Positions 33,386 through 39,405 of a stretch of 39,405 bases of DNA are shown here, piece after piece. Where the stretch lies: NCBI RefSeq assembly GCF_014649995.1, contig NZ_BMUC01000001.1:1150070-1189474 (forward strand). The letters run 5' to 3'. The notes beneath the pieces are model-generated. The model was not told the DNA's origin, did no database searches, and was given only the letters and a program-made list of their open reading frames with translations. Numbering within the stretch: position 1 is the first letter of the stretch; each line of letters starts with the position of its first letter. This DNA comes from Streptomyces griseoflavus. GTDB lineage: Bacteria; Actinomycetota; Actinomycetes; Streptomycetales; Streptomycetaceae. Both the position numbers and the translations under genes were made by a program.

Positions 33386-34755
33386 CGTCCCTCGTACTCC
33401 TCGGAGATCTCTTCTGCGAGCTGCTGGGACTTCCTCAGGGCCGATGCGACGGACTGGCGTCCGGCGATGGCCGCGCTGATCTCCTGGGAGACCCGCGTGC
33501 CGAGATCGGTGAACTCGGGGATGCCGACGAACTGGATGCCGGGCGCGGGGCGGGGCTGTACTCCCGGGTCGTCGGGCCGGGCCTGTTCGATGGCCTCCTT
33601 GGTCATCTCCTGGAAGGCGGCGGCCTCCGCGCGGTAGTCGGGGTTGGCGTAGGTCGAGGCGCGCTTGCCGGCCGGGATGTTGGACCAGCCGATCTCGTCG
33701 CCGACGAGTTGCTCGTACTCCTTGCTGGAGGCCCAGGAGACGAACTTCCAGGCGTTGCCGGGGTTGCGGGAGGCGTCCTGGATGCCCCAGGCCCAGGTGT
33801 AGAGCCAGCCGGAGGACTCGGTCCTCTCGACGGGCGCGGGGGCGTAGCCGACCTTGCCCTGGACGGGGGAGCCGTCGGCTTCGAGGGAGCCGGCGGCGGA
33901 GGTGGCGTCGTACCACATGGCGACCTTGCCCTGGGTCATGTTGTTGAGGCATTCGGCGAAGCCGGCCTGGGGGGCGCCGGACTCGCCGTGCTCGCGGACC
34001 AGGTCGACGTAGAACTTCACCGCCTTCTGCCACTCGGGGGAGTCGAGCCGGGCGTTCCAGTCCTCGTCGAACCAGGTGCCGCCGAAGGTGTTGACCACGG
34101 TGGTCAGCGGGGCCATGACCTCGCCCCAGCCGGGGAGTCCGCGCAGGCAGATGCCCTTCATGCCGGGTTCGGCCCCGTCGAGTTCGGCGGCGAGGCCGGC
34201 CACCTGCTGCCAGGTGGGCCGGGCGGGCATCGTGAGGCCCTCCCGCTCGAAGAGGTCCTTGCGGTACATCAGGAAGGACGACTCGCCGTAGAAGGGCTGG
34301 CCGTAGAGCTTCCCGTCGTCGCCGGTGAGGGACCGGCGCATCGGTTCGAGGACGTCCTGCTGGTCGTAGCCGGGGTCGTCGGCGACGTAGGAGTCCATCT
34401 CCTTCAGCCAGCCGTTGCGGGCGTAGATGGGGATCTCGTAGTTGGACAGGGTGGCCACGTCGTACTGGCCGGCCTGGTTGGCGAAGTCCTGGCTGATCTT
34501 GTCGCGGACGTCGTTCTCCGGCAGCACGGTGAAGTTGACCTTGATGCCGGTGTCCTTGGTGAAGTGCTCCGCGGTGAGCTTCTGCAGTTCGACCATCTGC
34601 GGGTTGTTGACCATCAGGACGTTGACGGAGTCTCCGCCGGACCCGGCCCCGCCCGCTCCGACCCAGCAGCCGGAGAGCAGCGGGGCGAGCAGCGTCCCTG
34701 CGGCGGCCGCGGCGAGTGCGGCTCGCGGTGGCCTCCAGCGGCTGTGGGTGTGCAT
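33382..34755 (-). CDS. Sugar/polyol ABC transporter substrate-binding lipoprotein
   Basis: A 457-residue extracellular lipoprotein. The signal peptide ends in the lipobox LLSGC (Cys30) and is followed by a Gly/Ser-rich linker. The mature part is a type-I sugar-binding fold (MalE/SmoE-like): VNVLMVNNPQMVELQKLTAE, DVATLSNYEIPIYARNGWLK, KLYGQPFYGESSFLMYRKDL, and later AMWYDATSAAGSLEA. GAGGAG lies 6 bases before ATG 34755. It heads the four-gene importer/dehydrogenase operon, which begins 129 bases after the DeoR gene on the same strand. A polyol is the favoured ligand because of the dehydrogenase at the operon end. Confidence 0.92.
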   Translation of the reverse strand: MHTHSRWRPPRAALAAAAAGTLLAPLLSGCWVGAGGAGSGGDSVNVLMVNNPQMVELQKLTAEHFTKDTGIKVNFTVLPENDVRDKISQDFANQAGQYDVATLSNYEIPIYARNGWLKEMDSYVADDPGYDQQDVLEPMRRSLTGDDGKLYGQPFYGESSFLMYRKDLFEREGLTMPARPTWQQVAGLAAELDGAEPGMKGICLRGLPGWGEVMAPLTTVVNTFGGTWFDEDWNARLDSPEWQKAVKFYVDLVREHGESGAPQAGFAECLNNMTQGKVAMWYDATSAAGSLEADGSPVQGKVGYAPAPVERTESSGWLYTWAWGIQDASRNPGNAWKFVSWASSKEYEQLVGDEIGWSNIPAGKRASTYANPDYRAEAAAFQEMTKEAIEQARPDDPGVQPRPAPGIQFVGIPEFTDLGTRVSQEISAAIAGRQSVASALRKSQQLAEEISEEYEGR

Positions 34756-34884
34756 GGATCACTCCTCGGCGAAAGCGGCGTACAGGACGTATGCGGAGCC
34801 CCGGGGCGGAGGGCGGGCGGCGCCGGGCATGGCTCCGCCCCGGGGTCGTGGACACGGGCTGTTGCGGTGGTGGTCCGGCCTGCT

Positions 34885-35664
34885 TCAGACCCGGATGACC
34901 TGGGGTCCGAGCAGGGAGTAGCGGTGGGCCTCGGCGGCCGGCAGCAGGGTGCTCGTGACGATCGCCTCCAGCGCGCCGACCTCGGCGAACCGGCAGAAGC
35001 TGACCGCCCCGAACTTGGTGTGGACACCGGCGAACACCACCCGGCGGGCGGCCCGGACGGCCTGTGCCTTGACCTCGCTGACGGCCGGGTCGGGCGTGGT
35101 CAGTCCGTGTTCGCGGGAGATCCCGTTGGCGCCGATGAACGCCAGGTCGATGACGAATCCGGCGAGCATCTTCGTGGTCCAGTGGTCGACGGTGGCGAGG
35201 GTGCCGGAGCGGACCCGCCCGCCGAGCAGCAGGACGGACACGGTGCCGGTCTCCGCGAGCGCGCCCGCGACCGGCAGGGAGGCGGTGACCACGGTGAGCG
35301 GCCGGTCGGCGGGCAGGGCCTCGGCGATGAGCTGCGGGGTGAAGCCCTCGTCGACGAAGACGGTCTCGGCGTCGCCGAGGAGTTCGGCGGCGGCGGCCGC
35401 GACCCTGCGCTTCTCGGGGACGTGGCTGGTGGCGCGGAAGGCGAGTGTCGTCTCGAAGCCGGCGCTCTCCACGGGGTAGGCGCCGCCGTGGGTGCGGCGT
35501 ACCAGTCCGTGGTCCTCCAGGGCGCGCAGGTCACGGCGTACGGTCTCCCTGGCCACGCCCAGGTCGGCGGCGAGCGCGGTGACGTCGACCGAGCCGGTGG
35601 TGCGTGCCACCCGCACGATCTCCCGCTGGCGCTCCTCGGCCGTCCTGTTGCTCATGACCGGCAC
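34885..35664 (-). CDS. DeoR-family transcriptional regulator
   Basis: A 259-residue regulator. The N-terminal DeoR winged helix is at about residues 8-62 (REIVRVARTTGSVDVTALAA, then LGVARETVRRDLRALEDHGL, followed by the family RRTHGGAYPV). The C-terminal sensor domain is sugar-phosphate-isomerase-like (ETVFVDEGFTPQLIAEALPA, DLAFIGANGISREHGLTTPD). It probably senses a phosphorylated or free intermediate of the polyol pathway and represses the importer downstream. I use GTG 35664 (AGGA 5 bases upstream); ATG 35655 is the alternative. Confidence 0.92.
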   Translation of the reverse strand: MPVMSNRTAEERQREIVRVARTTGSVDVTALAADLGVARETVRRDLRALEDHGLVRRTHGGAYPVESAGFETTLAFRATSHVPEKRRVAAAAAELLGDAETVFVDEGFTPQLIAEALPADRPLTVVTASLPVAGALAETGTVSVLLLGGRVRSGTLATVDHWTTKMLAGFVIDLAFIGANGISREHGLTTPDPAVSEVKAQAVRAARRVVFAGVHTKFGAVSFCRFAEVGALEAIVTSTLLPAAEAHRYSLLGPQVIRV

Positions 35665-35721
35665 CTGCTTCCTGATCTCGCTGCCCGTTCGGGCCCGGTG
35701 CGGCCCATGAGGGAAGTTCTA

Positions 35722-35784
35722 CAGCGGGTGTCCGCTGCTGACCAGGCTTGTTGCGTGTCCGTTCCTGCCCGCTTGTGCCCGTTC
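35722..35784 (-). promoter_or_regulatory. Candidate operators upstream of the DeoR gene
   Basis: Two direct repeats are seen: 35746-35764 (minus strand GAACGGACACGCAACAAGC) and 35771-35784 (minus strand GAACGGGCACAAGC). A perfect palindrome, CAGCGG-GTGT-CCGCTG, is at 35722-35737. They lie 58-120 bases upstream of the DeoR start, a sensible place for autoregulation. Confidence 0.4.
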
Positions 35785-35860
35785 GGCGGGCGTGGTGCCC
35801 GGCGCGGACCTGGGCGGGCGCCGGGGGAGGCGTGGGAGCGGGCAGTGCGGATGCCCGCAT

Positions 35861-35901
35861 ACGGCGGCGGGCGGGCCCGTTCGGTGCCCGCCCGCCGCCG
35901 T
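35861..35901 (-). terminator. Terminator downstream of the uronate dehydrogenase gene
   Basis: A perfect 16-bp stem (35861-35876 with 35886-35901; ACGGCGGCGGGCGGGC on the plus strand) around a 9-base loop. It ends 45 bases beyond the stop of the minus-strand gene. Confidence 0.85.
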
Positions 35902-35946
35902 GGGCGATCGTTTCGCGCCGCCGTGGCGCGTGCGTGGGGGTCGTCG

Positions 35947-36756
35947 TCAGTACGGCCAGATGGGCGGGTCGGTGACGAAGTGGCCGCCCAGGCAGGCGTG
36001 CGCCGGGTCGTCCGGGTCCAGCTCGCCCTGTTCGGCGATCAGCTTCCGGGCGTACGGCTCGGAGTCGTCGCGCGGTTCGTAGCCGAGCGCCCGCGCGGAG
36101 GTGAGGTCCCACCACAGCCGGGTGTTGGCGGAGGAGCCGTGGACCACGGTGTGGCCGACGTCCTCGGCGGTCAGGGCGGCGTGGAAGAGGCGGGCGCCGT
36201 CGGCGGGGCTCATCCACACCGACAGCATGCGCACGCTGGTCGGCTCGGGGAAGCAGGAACCGATGCGTACGGAGACGGTCTCCAGGCCGTGCTTGTCCCA
36301 GTAGAGCTGGGCGAGGTCCTCGCCGAAGCACTTGGACAGGCCGTAGAAGGTGTCCGGGCGGCGCGGGGTGTCGACCGGGATGAGCGGGTCGTCCCCCCGC
36401 GGGCGCGGGGTGTAGCCGACGGCGTGGTTGGAGGAGGCGAAGACGACACGTCTCACGCCCTCCTCGCGGGCCGCCTCGTAGAGGTTGTAGGTGCCCTCGA
36501 TGTTGGCCCGGAGGATCTTGTCGAAGGAGGCTTCGAGCGAGATGCCCGCGAGGTGGATGATCGCGTCGACGCCGCGGACCGCCTCACGCACGGCGTCCTT
36601 GTCGGCGAGGTCCGCGACGACGGCACCGGGTGCGCCGTCGACGGGGTGCAGGTCGAGCAGGCGCAGCGTGTAGCCGTATTCGGGGAGCAGGTCCCGCATC
36701 AGGGTGCCGAGGCCGCCGGCGGCGCCGGTGAGCAGAACGGTGCGGGGAGCGGGCAT
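35947..36756 (-). CDS. udh: Probable NAD-dependent uronate dehydrogenase
   Basis: A short-chain/epimerase-fold enzyme expected to oxidise D-galacturonate or D-glucuronate to the aldaro-lactone. From ATG 36756 (AAGGAG 8 bases upstream) it is 269 residues. The Rossmann motif is LLTGAAGGLG, and the catalytic pair is in FYGLSKCFGEDLA (Tyr-x3-Lys). Segments that match Agrobacterium Udh as I remember it are HLAGISLEASFDKILRANIE, VVFASSNHAVGYTPRP and VSVRIGSCFPEPTSVRMLS. It faces a 5-dehydro-4-deoxyglucarate dehydratase gene, which supports this assignment over a generic epimerase. The frame is open to 36828, but without a ribosome site. Confidence 0.85.
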   Translation of the reverse strand: MPAPRTVLLTGAAGGLGTLMRDLLPEYGYTLRLLDLHPVDGAPGAVVADLADKDAVREAVRGVDAIIHLAGISLEASFDKILRANIEGTYNLYEAAREEGVRRVVFASSNHAVGYTPRPRGDDPLIPVDTPRRPDTFYGLSKCFGEDLAQLYWDKHGLETVSVRIGSCFPEPTSVRMLSVWMSPADGARLFHAALTAEDVGHTVVHGSSANTRLWWDLTSARALGYEPRDDSEPYARKLIAEQGELDPDDPAHACLGGHFVTDPPIWPY

Positions 36757-36808
36757 CCTCGGGTCTCCTTGCGGCGCCGGCCGGGACACCCGTACATATG
36801 GGCGCACG

Positions 36809-36856
36809 GCATTCATATTCATGGACACGCTAAGGAGGTCGGGCGCGGCTCGTCAA
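36809..36856 (-). promoter_or_regulatory. udh promoter with overlapping operator
   Basis: On the minus strand -35 TTGACG (36856-36851), 18 bases, then -10 TAGCGT (36832-36827). The operator 36809-36828 (plus strand GCATTCATATTCATGGACAC) contains TCA-N6-TGGAC (36813-36826) and covers the predicted +1. Confidence 0.65.
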
Positions 36857-36926
36857 GTATCCCCCGATGATCGTCCGACGTCCCGCCGAACGCGGGAATC
36901 GGCTGGTGTGCGCCGCGGCGCGGTGC

Positions 36927-36998
36927 TTGACCGGTGTCCCCGGGGGGTCTTAGCGTGGAGAGCGTTCAGCTATATGGACGCCAATCAAGAATATGGAC
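36927..36998 (+). promoter_or_regulatory. Promoter and two operators of the dehydratase gene
   Basis: -35 TTGACC (36927-36932), 18 bases, -10 TAGCGT (36951-36956). Operator 1 is the near-perfect inverted repeat GCGTTCA-N6-TGGACGC (36962-36981) at the predicted +1. Operator 2, TCA-N6-TGGAC (36985-36998), lies 19 bases further on. Both share the TCA-N6-TGGAC core with the udh operator. Confidence 0.65.
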
Positions 36999-37010
36999 CA
37001 GGGAGAGCTT

Positions 37011-37952
37011 GTGACGTCAGCCCCTCTCGCCGCCCGACTCGAAGTGCCCAGCGGGCCGTTGTTCTTCCCGGTCACCGCGTACGGGCCGGACGGCGCCCTC
37101 GATCTCGACACCTACCGGCTCCATGTGCGGCGCGGTGTGGAGGCCGGGGCCGCCGCGGTGTTCGCCTGCTGCGGCACCGGTGAGTTCCACGCGCTGACAC
37201 CGGAGGAGTTTGAGAGCTGCGTCCGTGCCGCCGTGGAGGCCACCGAGTCTCGCGTGCCGGTGATCGCGGGCGCCGGCTACGGCACCGCGCTCGCGGTCCG
37301 CTGGGCCCGGCTCGCCGAGGACGCCGGCGCGGACGGGCTGCTCGCCATGCCGCCGTACCTGGTCAGGGCGGGACAGGAAGGCATGCTGCGGCACTACCGG
37401 GAGATCGCCGCGGCCACCCCCCTGCCCGTGATCGTCTACCAGCGCGACAACGCCCTCTTCACGCCGGAGACGGTCGTCGGACTGGCCCGCACCGACGGGA
37501 TCATCGGCCTCAAGGACGGCCACGGCGACCTCGACCTGATGCAGCGGACGGTCAGCGCCGTCCGCGCGGCCGCTCCCGGCGACTTCCTCTACTTCAACGG
37601 GCTCCCCACCGCCGAACTCACCCAGCCCGCCTACCGCGGGCTCGGCATCACCCTGTACTCCTCCGCGGTGTTCTGCTTCGTGCCCGAGATCGCCCTCGCC
37701 TGCCACACCGCCTTCCGCACCGGCGACGGCGCCACCGTCGACCGGCTGACCGACGGCTTCTACCGGCCGTTCGCCGACCTGCGCGCCCAGGGCCACGGCT
37801 ACGCCGTCTCCCTCGTCAAGGCCGGGGTGCGGATGCGCGGCCTCGAGGTGGGGGAGGTGCGGCCGCCGCTGACGGAACCCGCGGGGGATCATGTCAAGCA
37901 GCTCGCTCACCTGATCGAGCGGGGACTCGCGCTGCTCCAGGAGGACATGTGA
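37011..37952 (+). CDS. 5-dehydro-4-deoxyglucarate dehydratase (DapA-fold)
   Basis: Class I aldolase-fold enzyme that decarboxylates and dehydrates 5-keto-4-deoxy-glucarate to 2-oxoglutarate semialdehyde in oxidative uronate/aldarate breakdown. From GTG 37011 it is 313 residues; GGGAG lies directly upstream. ATG 36993 is possible but lacks a ribosome site and would run through the second operator. Family features are GPLFFPVTAYGPDGALDLDT, CCGTGEFHALTPEEFES, the Schiff-base Lys168 in GIIGLKDGHGDLDLM, and FNGLPTAELTQPAYRGLGI followed by YSSAVFCFVPEIA. That wording distinguishes it from lysine-pathway DapA. The next gene overlaps it by GTGA. Confidence 0.87.
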   Translation: MTSAPLAARLEVPSGPLFFPVTAYGPDGALDLDTYRLHVRRGVEAGAAAVFACCGTGEFHALTPEEFESCVRAAVEATESRVPVIAGAGYGTALAVRWARLAEDAGADGLLAMPPYLVRAGQEGMLRHYREIAAATPLPVIVYQRDNALFTPETVVGLARTDGIIGLKDGHGDLDLMQRTVSAVRAAAPGDFLYFNGLPTAELTQPAYRGLGITLYSSAVFCFVPEIALACHTAFRTGDGATVDRLTDGFYRPFADLRAQGHGYAVSLVKAGVRMRGLEVGEVRPPLTEPAGDHVKQLAHLIERGLALLQEDM

Positions 37953-39115
37953 AGGCGTCGGCGTTCGTCTACCCCTGGGACGTCAACGGGGACCCGGAGG
38001 CACCCGCGCGGATCGCCGCGCTCGGCACCGCACAGGTGACGCTGGCCTCCGCCTACCACTCCACCCGCGCGCTGACGCCCCGCCACCCGCGCCACCGCGT
38101 TGTCACCGCCGAGTACGCGGCCGTGCTCTACCCGATGGCGGAGGACCGCTGGTCGGGCCGGGCCCTGCGCCCGTACGCGGCCGGTGACTGGGCGCCCGGG
38201 GACGCCTTCGGCGAGGCGGCCGCCGCGCTCGCGGACGCGGGCCTGGAAGTGCACACCTGGGTGGTCCTCGCCCACAACTCCCGCCTCGGCGCGGAACATC
38301 CGGACACCTCGGTGGTCAACGCCTACGGCGACCGCTACCCCTGGGCGCCGTGCATCGCCCGGCCCGCCGTCCGCGCCTACCTGACCGACCTGGCCGCCGA
38401 GGCGGCGGTGCGCCCCGGAGCGCGCGGCACCGAGCTGGAGTCCCTCGGCTGGTACGGGCTGGCCCACCTGCACGCCCACGACAAGACCGCCGGGGTCGGC
38501 CTCGGGGACGCGGGGCAGTACCTGATGTCCCTCTGCTTCTGCCCGTCCTGCCGCGACGGCTACGCGGGCCGGGGCCTGGACGCCGACGGGCTCGCCGCGT
38601 CGGTGCGCACCGCGCTGGAGCCGGTGTGGCAGGGGGCGCCCTCCGACGGGGGCTGGGCGGGCGTCGAGAAAATGCTCGGCGAGACGCCGGCGAACGCCAC
38701 CCGCGCGTGGCGCGAGGAGGTGGCCCGCACCCTCCAGGAGGCGGCGGTCACCGCCGTACGGGAGACGGCCCCCGACGGCTTCCGGATCCTCCTGCACGCG
38801 GACCCGGTGTCCTACCACTGCGGCGCCAACGCGGGCGTCGACCCGGCACACATCCTCTCCGTCGCCGACGGCGTGGTCGTGCCCTGCACCCCGGGCAGCG
38901 GTCCGCTGACGCCGTTCGCACGGGAGGGCCGCGAGGGCGCGGTCCTCGCCGCCAACTTCACGGTCGTCTCCGGCATGGGCGGCAGCCCCGCCACCCTCGC
39001 CGCGGACGCGACGGAGGCCCGCCGCCGGGGCGCGACGGAACTCCGGCTCTACCACGCGGGGCTGGCGTCCGACGCCGACCTGGAGGCGGTGCGCTCGGCG
39101 CTCGCCGCGCTCTGA
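37949..39115 (+). CDS. Protein of unknown function coupled to the uronate dehydratase
   Basis: A 388-residue soluble protein, translated from GTG 37949 (AGGAGG 4 bases upstream) and overlapping the dehydratase stop. The sequence suggests a TIM barrel: FVYPWDVNGDPEAPARIAAL with a strand-loop start, LEVHTWVVLAHNSRLGAEHP, then LESLGWYGLAHLHAHDKTAG, a CFCPSCRDGY patch with three cysteines, and RILLHADPVSYHCGANAGVD. Several histidines and acidic residues cluster at predicted strand ends, as in glycoside hydrolase-like or metal-dependent barrels. I do not recognise a family. Its position implies a role on uronic acids or uronate-containing oligosaccharides, but this is inference. Confidence 0.8.
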   Translation: MKASAFVYPWDVNGDPEAPARIAALGTAQVTLASAYHSTRALTPRHPRHRVVTAEYAAVLYPMAEDRWSGRALRPYAAGDWAPGDAFGEAAAALADAGLEVHTWVVLAHNSRLGAEHPDTSVVNAYGDRYPWAPCIARPAVRAYLTDLAAEAAVRPGARGTELESLGWYGLAHLHAHDKTAGVGLGDAGQYLMSLCFCPSCRDGYAGRGLDADGLAASVRTALEPVWQGAPSDGGWAGVEKMLGETPANATRAWREEVARTLQEAAVTAVRETAPDGFRILLHADPVSYHCGANAGVDPAHILSVADGVVVPCTPGSGPLTPFAREGREGAVLAANFTVVSGMGGSPATLAADATEARRRGATELRLYHAGLASDADLEAVRSALAAL

Positions 39116-39130
39116 CACGGGCCGGCCGTC

Positions 39131-39159
39131 GGCGGCGCGGGCTCCGTGCCCGCGCCGCC
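39131..39159 (+). terminator. Terminator after the uronate operon
   Basis: GGCGGCGCGGGC (39131-39142) pairs perfectly with GCCCGCGCCGCC (39148-39159) around a 5-base loop, 15 bases after the stop. The following stretch 39160-39334 holds nothing I can identify. Confidence 0.8.
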
Positions 39160-39334
39160 GCTCGGCCAGGGCGGTCAGCCGGGCGTGGGCGCCCACCCAC
39201 CGGGCCGTGGCCGGGCTCCACCGGCGGCCGGGGGAGTCTCGCCGCCGACGCCACGCGGACACCGCACCGCACCGCACCGGGCCGTGACCGCCCACCGCTC
39301 GGCCGCCGGGGCCGGGGCGCGGGGGTGAGTCGTG

Positions 39335-39405
39335 TCAGGCGGTGCCCGAGCCGGAGCGCTGTGCGGGGGCGGTGGTGCGGGCGGAGCCGGTCGGGTGGCG
39401 GAGCA
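39335..39405 (-). CDS. Possible C-terminus of a minus-strand gene at the right edge
   Basis: From the window edge one minus-strand frame reads LRHPTGSARTTAPAQRSGSG followed by two residues and TGA at 39337-39335, with G or C at almost every third position. It is only about 22 codons, so this is a weak call; the tail looks disordered and gives no function. A convergent gene here would fit the terminator at 39131-39159. Confidence 0.35.
   Translation of the reverse strand, partial: LRHPTGSARTTAPAQRSGSGTA

Noticed and set aside
33709-36870. 1053-codon plus-strand open frame
   Set aside because: It is antisense to the binding protein, DeoR and udh genes, Gly/Val/Arg/Ala-rich and without any family pattern; it is the usual high-GC shadow frame.

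Overview
The window is a GC-rich actinobacterial chromosome segment, almost certainly Streptomyces. The evidence is strong G/C preference at third codon positions, frequent GTG/TTG starts, tight ATGA/GTGA gene overlaps, GC-rich perfect-stem terminators, and a core gene order (tkt-tal-zwf / ctaB / ctaA / sufRBD-Rieske-CSUT / dapD) that I recall from Streptomyces chromosomes. I cannot name the species. I see no phage, transposon, CRISPR array or secondary-metabolite cluster.

Layout. 1-3829 (minus): pentose-phosphate genes tkt, tal and the 5' part of zwf. 4180-8481: haem A pathway genes ctaB (plus) and ctaA (minus), separated by a small conserved protein, an amidohydrolase and a nucleotidyltransferase. 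8535-10566 (minus): a two-gene ABC-2 exporter preceded by what looks like a frameshifted small gene. 10690-17301 (plus): a complete SUF iron-sulfur assembly operon led by its own repressor SufR, with a CAAC-N6-GTTG operator on the promoter and an iron-box-like sequence just upstream. 17375-18355: an SMR efflux gene with its TetR repressor and a 16-bp palindromic operator. 18409-23522: dapD, a small exported protein with a U-tract terminator, an ECF sigma factor paired with a membrane-anchored propeller-like protein, a dapA-like gene, and two stress/envelope-type membrane proteins. 23607-25415: a secreted ExeM/NucH-type nuclease.

27142-29161 is the most unusual part. It holds a Ro60/Rsr (TROVE) protein gene preceded by about 400 bp of non-coding DNA. 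That DNA carries three related blocks. Two of them fold as circularly permuted tRNA-like modules (T-arm, 3' acceptor strand, short loop, 5' acceptor strand, D-arm), with the anticodon-like stem opening towards a terminal helix. This is the architecture of bacterial YrlA-type Y RNAs, the RNA partners of Rsr.

29218-35664 (minus): a tandem TerD-domain protein, then a DeoR-type regulator followed by a lipoprotein / two-permease sugar or polyol importer and a zinc dehydrogenase. 35947-39115: divergent genes for oxidative hexuronate catabolism, a probable uronate dehydrogenase facing a 5-dehydro-4-deoxyglucarate dehydratase plus a translationally coupled protein of unknown function. Both promoters are mirror-like (TTGAC(C/G)-N18-TAGCGT) and share TCA-N6-TGGAC operators. 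The right edge may hold the last codons of a minus-strand gene.
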